Below are positions 1 through 8,884 of a stretch of DNA of 64,000 nt, in pieces (the stretch's first letter is position 1; every line of letters starts with the position of its first letter). The position numbers were made by a program, and so were the translations under genes. The notes under the pieces were generated by a model. It worked only from the letters and a program-made list of their open reading frames with translations. It was not told the origin of the DNA and made no database searches. The stretch is from Maniola hyperantus. Lineage: Eukaryota > Arthropoda > Insecta > Lepidoptera > Nymphalidae. Location of the stretch: assembly GCF_902806685.2 (NCBI RefSeq), contig NC_048546.1:13067891-13131890 (forward strand), written 5' to 3'.

Positions 1-3000
1 GCGGGAACTCCTCGATTTATTCTAGCTTATTAAACAAGCTATCGAATAAACCTACAAACTAAACCAGAACTCTCATAAAAATGCCAGCAGAGCATACCAG
101 AAGAGTCAATTACTTTAAATTTTCGAACTTAGTATCAAAAATTATTAAAAAAACTCCAGCAGCTAGAACTCTGATCTGAGAGGCGGGAACTCCTCGATTT
201 ATTCTAGCTTATTAAACAAGCTATCGAATAAACCTACAAACTAAACAAGAACTCTCATAAAAATGCCAGCAGAGCATACAAGAAGAGTCAACTACTTTAA
301 ATTTTCGAACTTAATATCAAAAGTTATTTAAAAGAATCCAGCAGCTAGAACTCTGATCTGAGAGGCGGGAACTCCTCGATTTATTCTAGCTTATTAAACA
401 AGCTATCGAAAAAACCTATAATCTAGCCTGGAACTCTCAAAAAGATGCCAGCAGAGCATACAAGAAGAGTCAACTACTTTAAATTTTCAAACTTAGTATC
501 AAAAGTTATTTAAAAAACTCCAGCAGCTAGAACTCTGATCTGAGAGGCGGGAACTCCTCGATTTATTCTAGCTTATTAAACAAGCTATCGAATAAACCTA
601 CAAACTAAACAAGAACTCTCATAAAAATGCCAGCAGAGCATACCAGAAGAGTCAATTACTTTAAATTTTCGAAATTAATATCAAAAGTTATTTAAAAGAA
701 TCCAGTAGCTAGAAGTCTGATCTGAGAGGCGGGAACTCCTCGATTTATTCTAGCTTATTAAACAAGCTATCGAATAAACCTACAAACTAAACCAGAACTC
801 TCATAAAAATGCCAGCAGAGCATACCAGAAGTGTCAATTACTTTAAATTTTCGAACTTAGTATCAAAAATTATTAAAAAAACTCCAGCAGCTAGAACTCT
901 GATCTGAGAGGCGGGAACTCCTCGATTTATTCTAGCTTATTAAACAAGCTATCGAATAAACCTACAAACTAAACAAGAACTCTCATAAAAATGCCAGCAG
1001 AGCATACAAGAAGAGTCAACTACTTTAAATTTTCGAACTTAATATCAAAAGTTATTTAAAAGAATCCAGCAGCTAGAACTCTGATCTGAGAGGCGTGAAC
1101 TCCTCGATTTATTCTAGCTTATTAAACAAGCTATCGAAAAAACCTATAATCTAGCCTGGAACTCTCAAAAAGATGCCAGCAGAGCATACAAGAAGAGTCA
1201 ACTACTTTAAATTTTCGAACTTAGTATCAAAAGTTATTTAAAAAACTCCAGCAGCTAGAACTCTGATCTGAGAGGCGGGAACTCCTCGATTTATTCTAGC
1301 TTATTAAACAAGCTATCGAATAAACCTACAAACTAAACAAGAACTCTCATAAAAATGCCAGCAGAGCATACAAGAAAAGTCAACTTCTTTAAATTTTCGA
1401 ACTTAATATCAAAAGTTATTTAAAAGAATCCAGCAGCTAGAACTCTGATCTGAGAGGCGGGAACTCCTCGATTTATTCTAGCTTATTAAACAAGCTATCG
1501 AATAAACCTACAAACTAAACAAGAACTCTCATAAAAATGCCAGCAGAGCATACCAGAAGAGTCAATTACTTTAAATTTTCGAAATTAATATCAAAAGTTA
1601 TTTAAAAGAATCCAGTAGCTAGAACTCTGATGTGAGAGGCGGGAACTCCTCGATTTATTCTAGCTTATTAAACAAGCTATCGAATAAACCTACAAACTAA
1701 ACCGGAACTCTCATAAAAATGCCAGCAGAGCATACCAGAAGAGTCAATTACTTTAAATTTTCGAACTTAGTATCAAAAATTATTAAAAAAACTCCAGCAG
1801 CTAGAACTCTGATCTGAGAGGCGGGAACTCCTCGATTTATTCTAGCTTATTAAACAAGCTATCGAATAAACCTACAAACTAAACAAGAACTCTCATAAAA
1901 ATGCCAGCAGAGCATACAAGAAAAGTCAACTTCTTTAAATTTTCGAACTTAATATCAAAAGTTATTTAAAAGAATCCAGCAGCTAGAACTCTGATCTGAG
2001 AGGCGGGAACTCCTCGATTTATTCTAGCTTATTAAACAAGCTATCGAATAAACCTACAAACTAAACAAGAACTCTCATAAAAATGCCAGCAGAGCATACA
2101 AGAAGAGTCAACTACTTTAAATTTTCGAACTTAGTATCAAAAGTTATTTAAAAAACTCCTGCAGCTAGAACTCTGATCTGAGAGGCGAGAACTCCTCGAT
2201 TTATTATAGCTTATTAAACAAGCTATCGAATAAATCTAAAATATAGCCTAGAACTCTCAAAAAGATGCCAGCAGAGCATACCAGAAGAGTCAATTACTTT
2301 AAATTTTCAACTTAATATCAAAAGTTATTTAAAAGAATCCAGCAGCTAGAACTCTGATCTGAGAGGCGGGAACTCCTCAATTTATTCTAGCTTATTAAAA
2401 AAGTAATCGAAAAAATCTAAAATCTAGCCTGGAACTCTCAAAAAGATTCCAGCAAAGCATACAAGAAGAGTCAACTACTTTAAATTTTCATACTTAATAT
2501 CAAAAGTTATTAAAAAAACTCCAGCAGCTAGAACTCTGATCTGAGAGGCGGGAACTCCTCGATTTATTCTAGCTTATTAAACAAGCTATCGAAAAAAACC
2601 TATAATCTAGCCTGGAACTCTCAAAAAGATGCCAGCAGAGCATACCAGAAGAGTCAATTACTTTAAATTTTCGAAATTAATATCAAAAGTTATTTAAAAG
2701 AATCCAGTAGCTAGAAGTCTGATCTGAGAGGCGGGAACTCCTCGATTTATTCTAGCTTATTAAACAAGCTATTAAATAAACCTGCAAACAGGTCCAGAAC
2801 TTTCATAAAAATGCCAGCAGAGCATACAAGAAGAGTCAATTACTTTAAATTTTCGGACTTTATATCAAAAGTTATTAAAAAACTTCCAGCAGGCGGGAAC
2901 TCCTCAATTTATCGTAGCTTATTAAGCAAGCTATTGAATAAACCTGCAAACAGGTCCAGAACTTTCATAAAAATGCCAGCAGAGCATACAAGAAGAGTCA

Positions 3001-3180
3001 ATTACTTTAAATTTTCGGACTTTATATCAAAAGTTATTAAAAAACTTCCAGCAGGCGGGAACTCCTCAATTTATCGTAGCTTATTAAGCAAGCTATTGAA
3101 TAAACCTGCAAACTAGTCCAGAACTCTCATAAAAATGCCAGCAGAGCATACAAGAAGAGTCAACTACTTTCGAACTTAAT
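1..3180 (+). repeat. Left arm of the Foldback element: 18 tandem ~182-bp monomers
   Basis: The motif GCGGGAACTCCTCGATTTAT or a close variant recurs at 1, 183, 365, 547, 729, 911, 1093, 1275, 1457, 1639, 1821, 2003, 2185, 2366, 2548, 2731, 2893 and 3055. Spacing is 181-183 bp until the last two intervals, which are 162 bp because the CTAGAACTCTGATCTGAGAG block is missing. Each monomer contains a small imperfect hairpin (TAGCTTATTAAACAAGCTA). Several monomer subtypes recur in order, giving a higher-order pattern. No unique spacers separate units, so it is not a CRISPR array. Confidence 0.95.
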
Positions 3181-3528
3181 CTCAATATATAAAAAGGAAA
3201 AGGTGACTGACTGACTGAACACACAGCTCAAAGTACTGGACCGATCCTGCTGAAATTTGGCATGCAGATAGCTATTATGACTTAGGCATCCGCTAAATCC
3301 GCATTTGAAAAGAGCAACCGCCGAGTTTCTTGCTGGTTCTTCTCGGTAGGAAAAGCATTCCGAACCAGTGGTAGATGCATCTGACTATTCGTAAGTACTT
3401 GTAAAAGTTTATTGGAATAATAAAGATTTTTATTTATTTATTTATTTGAAAATTCAACCCCTAATGGGGTAAAATAGGGGTTTGAAATTTTTGTAGTCCA
3501 CGCGGACGAAGTCGCGGGAATAAGCTAA
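3180..3528 (+). mobile_element. Lep1-type Helitron inserted in the left Foldback arm
   Basis: It begins TCTCAATATATAAAAAGG, continues with the GACTGACTGACTG block and ends with the conserved CCACGCGGACGAAGTCGCGG hairpin followed by CTAA. At least nine other copies in this window share these ends. It interrupts one 182-bp monomer, whose remainder resumes at about 3541. It is split by a LINE tail at 3312-3443. Confidence 0.8.
3312..3443 (+). mobile_element. LINE 3' end nested in the Helitron, with target duplication
   Basis: A 132-bp segment with a (TTTA)n tail interrupts the Helitron. It is flanked by the direct repeat ATTTGAAAA (3303-3311 and 3444-3452). A related tail in the opposite orientation lies at about 22,765-22,890. 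Only the 3' tail is present, typical of a severely 5'-truncated retrotransposition. Confidence 0.75.
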
Positions 3529-3540
3529 TATAAAAAATTA

Positions 3541-3606
3541 TTACAAAACATTCAGCAGCTAGAACTCTGATCTGAGAGACGGGAACTCCTCGATTTATTA
3601 TAGCTA
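3541..3606 (+). repeat. Innermost partial monomer of the left Foldback arm
   Basis: The CAGCAGCTAGAACTCTGATC and GGGAACTCCTCGATTTATTA blocks of the monomer resume after the Helitron and end about 25 bp from the stop codon of the transposase ORF. Confidence 0.85.
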
Positions 3607-3631
3607 AATCGATTTATTATAGTGAAAGAGC

Positions 3632-6600
3632 CTATTGCTGAAGTTTACTGCATACGGTGTATACTAGTAAATGTGGAGTAATCACCGTTCTTGATGTCGC
3701 TGTTGTCCGCTTCTTTAACAGACCATCGTACTTGTACCAAAACTGACCTGATATGGCGTACGTGGCATAGTGGTTGATCTCTCGGTTAAAGTCTATGACA
3801 GCGGTGGCCATATATGTTTTTTCTCCCATTTCAATAGTTTTTTTCAAGGAGTTTAACCTGGCAGTAATGACGTTTTCTTTATTGGAATACCCAGGATCGC
3901 TATACGCTGAGGTATCAATAATTACGTGAGGCCCATACTCATTAAGGCATTTTGTTATTTTTTTGCAGTTGAAGCATGACCTTTCCCCTGATATGCAGTC
4001 ATCAATTGCTTCCTGTATGAAATGCAGACCGCGGCAGAGTATGACGTCTATATTGACAAAAATAAATGGGTATTCTCTCCGGTTCTTGTACCCACAGTTA
4101 CAATCAATGTAGCATGCATAACTAGGTTCCTTTTCTAACAAAAACTGTGCTAAATGAGCAGCGTTACACTCCACATCTAATCGCTGGATTTTCTTCGTAT
4201 AAGTCGTAAATGAATTTTGGAAAATGGAAATTTCTGTTAATATTTTTGCTCGTCGAATATAATGTTCTCGCAATATTTTTTTCTTATTACTTATACTCTG
4301 TGCTAGATTAATTATAGGGCAATCAGAGGCATTCAAACTTTCGAAGTAGGCTTCATTTGCCAACAGCCCACCAAGGATTGCCTGAAAAATTGCATCAAAA
4401 GCACATGTTGAAGTTACGTTTAAATACTGCCCATGCAAACGAACAGATCCTGCTATGTTTCCATTTAAAAGAACCGGTGCATGAGCAGTTTTGGAGTTTT
4501 TTATAAAATCCCACTCGGGACAATCATCCAAACATGTTGGCTTTGCCCGTTTTTTTACTGGTGCTCCATCTTTTTCATCTTTTAGTTTCAAGTTTTTATT
4601 GATTCCTCCCCATTCCTCTTGAACATTCCAATCGTTATTAGCTGGAATGTTTTCGTCCCTGGAAAACTGTGCTGTTTCACATCGCGTATTTTTCGTTATT
4701 GTCCCTGGAGATTGCTGTGGTAAAGCTACTTTTGCCACGAGACTGGATTGGGTGTTTTCCACGCTCTCGTTTGGAGTGCTGCATATATTATTTGCAGTTA
4801 CGTCAAACGAGAGTTCGCCAGGTTCAAGAGATGTATTCTGTAGTTTAAAGTCCGATGCCCTACTACGCTCCTTTATTTTGTTTTCGATTCGCTCAAGATG
4901 TTGCATGACAAATCTATCTATGCGCATCGGAATTTCGCCTCTAAATTCACGATTTTTTAAATCCGAAAATTCTGACTCAACTGCAGCGGAGGTGGCGGTC
5001 ACTGAGCCTCTTCCAAAAACAGGTACCATGATCGCTGTCCATAGAGGTGAGTATGGAAGGAGGTATCTTTTTAACTTTTTGGCAAAATCAGTGTTGTAGC
5101 ATGCGTTGATTGTATCACCTTTCGACGACTGATCAGCGATTTTAACTGCCGCATCATACAATCCGTCACGCCATGATTTCCAGCCTGGTTTGACTGATTT
5201 ACCCACACTCTCTTCCACATCGAGTGTATATTCCTCGTCGCTTTTATTTCCAGCTTCTTCATCACTTTTGTCCGCAGCTTCATCATAGTCATCGCCATGG
5301 TCATCATTTTTTAACTGTACTCCTTTGATTTTTTCATTCAAATAATGTAGTCGATCGGTCGAGGGCAAAAGTTTGTCATCTGCTCCAGATCCAATACATT
5401 TACTGAGAGCAACAACGAGAACAGACTCTATGAAGTACGACAAGTCTTCTAGATTCGAGATTTGGCAAGCTTTTCCTATACACCGTTTATAAAATCGCCG
5501 TACCAAAGACTTATCCTTTCCTCTCAAACTGGGCCATCGAGTAATCATTGATGCTAAATGGCATACGTCTAATCGCATGAATGTAGATGGCAATGACGTC
5601 GATCCATTTACAATAGCGTCGTAACACTTTTGCAAATAATCATTAAAACTTGAGCATTGTCCAAATATTTGCGCTACCGCTATCAACAATGACCACCCAA
5701 AATCGGTTACTACGATCGGTGGAATAGGAGCGTTTGCGGCTAGGATGTGGCTTAAGAAACTAGCGACAATGATAGACCGTTGATCAGCTGAAACCATCTG
5801 AAACGTTGGCACGCTACCTTCTGCCGTCACAAGCACACACTGATATAAAAAAATGTGCGACATCTGTGACTTATCGCGCTTTGCAATACCACCTGTAGCA
5901 TCAATTGTTAAAATTGCATTAGGATCTTTTTGACAACGGGAAATGTATATTTGGAGTTGTTCAGGTAGCCAATAAATACAGTTAAATTTATACAATCCAA
6001 TGGATTGTACAGAACCAAGTAACTTCCCGTGCTCAGCGCTTTTAAGTAAATTTAAGGATGGGTTACCAAACTCTAACCCATATTTACTTAAAAGTCGCTG
6101 TTCTTTTGCTTTTCTGACTACTTCATTCGATGGTAGAATGGGTGGATTCTTATCTCCAAATTTCTTAATCCGCCCAGCTTCTCTACGTCGCCATGTTACT
6201 GCATCAATACGGCCGTCAATAAGATTATTTGCCACTTCGAGGCGACGAGCACCTCTCAGCTGCCTTCTTTTAGTATGAGAATTTGCTTTTATGCCATTCA
6301 CTTTGCACTGCAGAACGACATCAACACCTTTCGTCGGCTCTTTCATTAATGTGCAAAAAATCTTGGCATTGCATTCCCGGCAGAATCCTTCTATTGTTAA
6401 AAAAAATTTGGCGATTGCACTTGTATAAATATTATGGTTTTTGAAGACAAACACACAATCAATATGGTGCTGCACCCACAGTGCTTCAGCTACCACATCT
6501 GCCCATCCTTGTCGCAATTTAAAATATATGCGCTGCCCATATATTTTTTCACGTGGTTTAATTGTTTCCCATTTTTCTTGCGAAATGATCAAGTTGACCT

Positions 6601-6949
6601 TAATCGACGTTAAACTGGTACCAATACTCTGATCAGTGGTTTGGTCGGAACATCTTTCAAAAATATAACATTTATCGTCGTGTCCCGAGATACTCAATTC
6701 AGTCGGCGGTCGAATATCAAAAATTTCTAGAATCAAGTCTTTAAACCCACCACGATTATTATTGATGATGGTATGGATGTGTTTGGGCGTAATGGGTGAC
6801 CCTTTATTGGCCATCAACTCTGAAATGGTATTATATACCTCATGAGAAGGTGCAAACGGACGCCCGTTCTCATCAATGGTACGATAATTTCGATCAGATA
6901 AAATTTGCCGCAATGCAATTTTATCATAACTTTTCTTCGGCTTGGTCAT
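3632..6949 (-). CDS. NOF/MULE-like Foldback transposase with C-terminal USP-like peptidase region
   Basis: This is an uninterrupted 1105-residue ORF inside the Foldback element, close to the expected size of a Drosophila NOF protein (about 120 kDa). The core resembles MULE-type DDE transposases. Candidate acidic residues are D350 in LTIDATGGI, D415 in VVTDFGW, and a glutamate at 658 or 660 in AAVESEFSDLKN. Conserved Cys and His lie at RLDVCHL (about 460-466), and a Cys cluster lies at 190-199 (FCRECNAKIFC). Residues 547-580 are acidic and probably disordered. Residues 838-1080 look like a ubiquitin-specific protease: Cys849 in STCAFDAIFQAIL, a Cys-rich finger (C950/C952 and C992/C995), and His1060 in INHYATYAI followed by WYKYDG. 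The start is the first ATG after stops and is preceded by three direct repeats. The absence of stops suggests recent or ongoing activity. The transposase assignment is firm by context; the protease assignment is by motif only. Confidence 0.85.
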   Translation of the reverse strand: MTKPKKSYDKIALRQILSDRNYRTIDENGRPFAPSHEVYNTISELMANKGSPITPKHIHTIINNNRGGFKDLILEIFDIRPPTELSISGHDDKCYIFERCSDQTTDQSIGTSLTSIKVNLIISQEKWETIKPREKIYGQRIYFKLRQGWADVVAEALWVQHHIDCVFVFKNHNIYTSAIAKFFLTIEGFCRECNAKIFCTLMKEPTKGVDVVLQCKVNGIKANSHTKRRQLRGARRLEVANNLIDGRIDAVTWRRREAGRIKKFGDKNPPILPSNEVVRKAKEQRLLSKYGLEFGNPSLNLLKSAEHGKLLGSVQSIGLYKFNCIYWLPEQLQIYISRCQKDPNAILTIDATGGIAKRDKSQMSHIFLYQCVLVTAEGSVPTFQMVSADQRSIIVASFLSHILAANAPIPPIVVTDFGWSLLIAVAQIFGQCSSFNDYLQKCYDAIVNGSTSLPSTFMRLDVCHLASMITRWPSLRGKDKSLVRRFYKRCIGKACQISNLEDLSYFIESVLVVALSKCIGSGADDKLLPSTDRLHYLNEKIKGVQLKNDDHGDDYDEAADKSDEEAGNKSDEEYTLDVEESVGKSVKPGWKSWRDGLYDAAVKIADQSSKGDTINACYNTDFAKKLKRYLLPYSPLWTAIMVPVFGRGSVTATSAAVESEFSDLKNREFRGEIPMRIDRFVMQHLERIENKIKERSRASDFKLQNTSLEPGELSFDVTANNICSTPNESVENTQSSLVAKVALPQQSPGTITKNTRCETAQFSRDENIPANNDWNVQEEWGGINKNLKLKDEKDGAPVKKRAKPTCLDDCPEWDFIKNSKTAHAPVLLNGNIAGSVRLHGQYLNVTSTCAFDAIFQAILGGLLANEAYFESLNASDCPIINLAQSISNKKKILREHYIRRAKILTEISIFQNSFTTYTKKIQRLDVECNAAHLAQFLLEKEPSYACYIDCNCGYKNRREYPFIFVNIDVILCRGLHFIQEAIDDCISGERSCFNCKKITKCLNEYGPHVIIDTSAYSDPGYSNKENVITARLNSLKKTIEMGEKTYMATAVIDFNREINHYATYAISGQFWYKYDGLLKKRTTATSRTVITPHLLVYTVCSKLQQ

Positions 6950-6954
6950 TTTAG

Positions 6955-7512
6955 ATACGCTTCTTACTTACTAAATTGCTTATTTATTTATTTTGCTATT
7001 ATATATTTACAGGAAGTGAAAAATCAAGAAAAACAATTAATAGGCTAAGTAAAAAGTTTAAATAAACTATATTAAATGTAGTCAAATAACGTAATTAAAC
7101 TTAAAAACTATTGAATCATCAAAGCCAATTCACAACTTAGCTATATACTTCTTATTTTTTAAATTGCTTATAATTATATATTTACACGAAGTGAGAAATA
7201 AAGAAAAACCAAATAGGCTGAATAAAAAGTTTAAAATGCTTAAACAAACTACATAAAATTATATTAAATCTAATTTAGTACCTAACTAAATTAATCTTAA
7301 AAACTATTGAATCATCAAAGCCAATTCACAACTTACCTATATACTTCTTATTTTCTAAATTGCTTATAATTATATATTAACAGGAAGTGACAAATAAAGA
7401 AAAACCAAATAGGTTGAGTAAAAAGTTTAAAATGTTTAAACAAACTACATAAAATTATATTAAATCTAGTAACTAAATTAATCTTAAAAAATATTGAATC
7501 ATCAAAGCCAAA
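6955..7512 (-). repeat. Three tandem ~190-bp repeats just upstream of the transposase start
   Basis: Blocks containing TTGAATCATCAAAGCCAAT recur at about 7112, 7306 and 7496, and AAATTGCTTAT plus AGGAAGTGA recur in the same order, giving three diverged copies. They begin within about 10 bp of the start codon on the minus strand, so they occupy the 5' leader or promoter of the transposase ORF. A promoter role is inferred from position only. Confidence 0.7.
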
Positions 7513-8079
7513 TAACAATGAAAATCAGACGAAACTTAAACCAATAACGAAAGCAGAAAGTCAACAACGTAGATGAATATATTGAAATTCAACCGAGAGA
7601 GAACATAATATGCAGTAACAGCAATCGCTTATCTTTTCAATAGTTCTTATCACTCCTCAGGAAATCTAACTGCTACCGTGTAAAAATAACGAGCAGCGCC
7701 ATCTAGAATTATGTTAGAGAATTACAATAATACAATTTGGGGTTTAGTTTAGTAGCGTTAAAATTTAAATAAAAACCGATATGGTTGTCTAAGTTATGGC
7801 GTTTATTTTTTCTCGATATCCCACAGGATTTTTATATTTTTCGAGATAAAAAGTAGCCTCACATGGGCAACTTTTTAACCTGAAAAAATATAAATACTAT
7901 CTTTTAACTAAATAAGTATAATGCAGATAATCACGTCAACTTCTTGTATGTGAAAAATAGTATGCCATCGAACAGGAACCATAAATTTTCCGGGAGCAAA
8001 AGTTACCATGTAACTTGAAGGTCTATAACTATGGCATCTATGCAATAAATCATATCGGTATATCTGTCGGTACTATTTA
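7513..8079. other. Central AT-rich spacer of the Foldback element
   Basis: There is no ORF of note and no recognised repeat. It contains AT-rich single-copy sequence between the leader repeats and the GGTTCCGT insertion. Confidence 0.5.
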
Positions 8080-8800
8080 GGGTTCCGTACCTCAAAGGGA
8101 AGCTGTGGTAGCCTAGTGGTTAGGACGTCCGCCTTCCAATCGGAGGTTCGATCCCCGGCACGCACCTTTAACTTTTCGGAGTTATGTGCGTTTTTAAGTA
8201 ATTAAAATATCACTTGCTTTAACGGTGAAGGAAAACATCTCGAGGAAACCTGCATGCCTAAGAGTTCTCCATAATGTTCTCAAAGGTGTGTGAAGTCTGC
8301 CAATCCGACTATGGCCAAAACCCTTCTCACTCTGAGAGGAGACCTGTGCTCTGTAGTGAGCCGGTGATGGGTTGATCATGATGATGATGACCTCAAAAGG
8401 AAAAACGGAACCCTTATAGGATCACTTTGTTGTCCGTCTGTCTGTCCGTCGGTCTGTCAAGAAACCCATAGTGTACTTCCCGTTGACCTAGAATCATGAA
8501 ATTTGGCACGTAGGTAGGTCTTATAGCAGACATTCAGGAAAAAATCAGAAAACCGTGACTTTGTGGTTACATCACACAAAAAAAAATTGTGGTCAAGAAC
8601 TAATAATTAGGATTTTCAATTTTCAAAATAAAATAACTATATCAAGTAGCGTATCATATGAAAGGTCTTCACTTGTGCATTCTAAAACAGATTTTTTTTA
8701 ACACATCATAGTTTATGAATTATCGTGCCAAATGTCGAAAAAATACGACTGCAGTACGGACCCTCGTTACGCGAGCCTGACTCGCACTTGGCCAGTTTTT
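8080..8800 (+). mobile_element. GGTTCCGT interspersed repeat, split by a SINE
   Basis: The outer parts (8080-8100 and 8390-8800) form one copy of a roughly 400-bp family that runs from GGTTCCGTACCTCAAA, with a terminal GGTTCCG/CGGAACC hairpin, through a CTGTCTGTC block to the CGAGCCTGACTCGCACTTGG end. Other copies lie near 23.7, 25.3, 29.8, 50.1 and 55.4 kb. It has no coding capacity and its class is not clear to me. Confidence 0.75.
8101..8389 (+). mobile_element. tRNA-derived SINE (HaSE-like) with target duplication
   Basis: It has a pol III A box (GTGGTAGCCTAGTGGTTAGG), a B box (GGTTCGATCCC), a conserved body (CGGTGAAGGAAAACATC ... GTGTGAAGTCTGCCAATCCG) and a (ATG)n-type tail. It is flanked by ACCTCAAARGG on both sides (11 bp, one mismatch), which is the target duplication inside the GGTTCCGT repeat. 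It is not a functional tRNA because the cloverleaf is incomplete. Confidence 0.85.
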
Positions 8801-8884
8801 TGTAAGTTATATTAATTTTTAAATTTGAAAATTTATTGTAATTGACTTAGGAACATTAGGGCATAGAAGATATGCCCTAATGGC

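Noticed and set aside
2811..3116. 101-codon ORF starting MPAEHTRRVNYFKFS
   Set aside because: It is two copies of a 162-bp arm monomer read in the same frame because 162 is a multiple of three; the protein repeats itself and has no other support.
1..3180. Possible CRISPR array
   Set aside because: Repeats are contiguous 182-bp tandem monomers with no unique spacers, in an insect genome.
4647..5099. 150-codon plus-strand ORF
   Set aside because: Antisense shadow of the intact transposase ORF.
8101..8175. tRNA gene
   Set aside because: A and B boxes are present but acceptor and anticodon stems do not close; it is the head of a SINE with a conserved body and tail.
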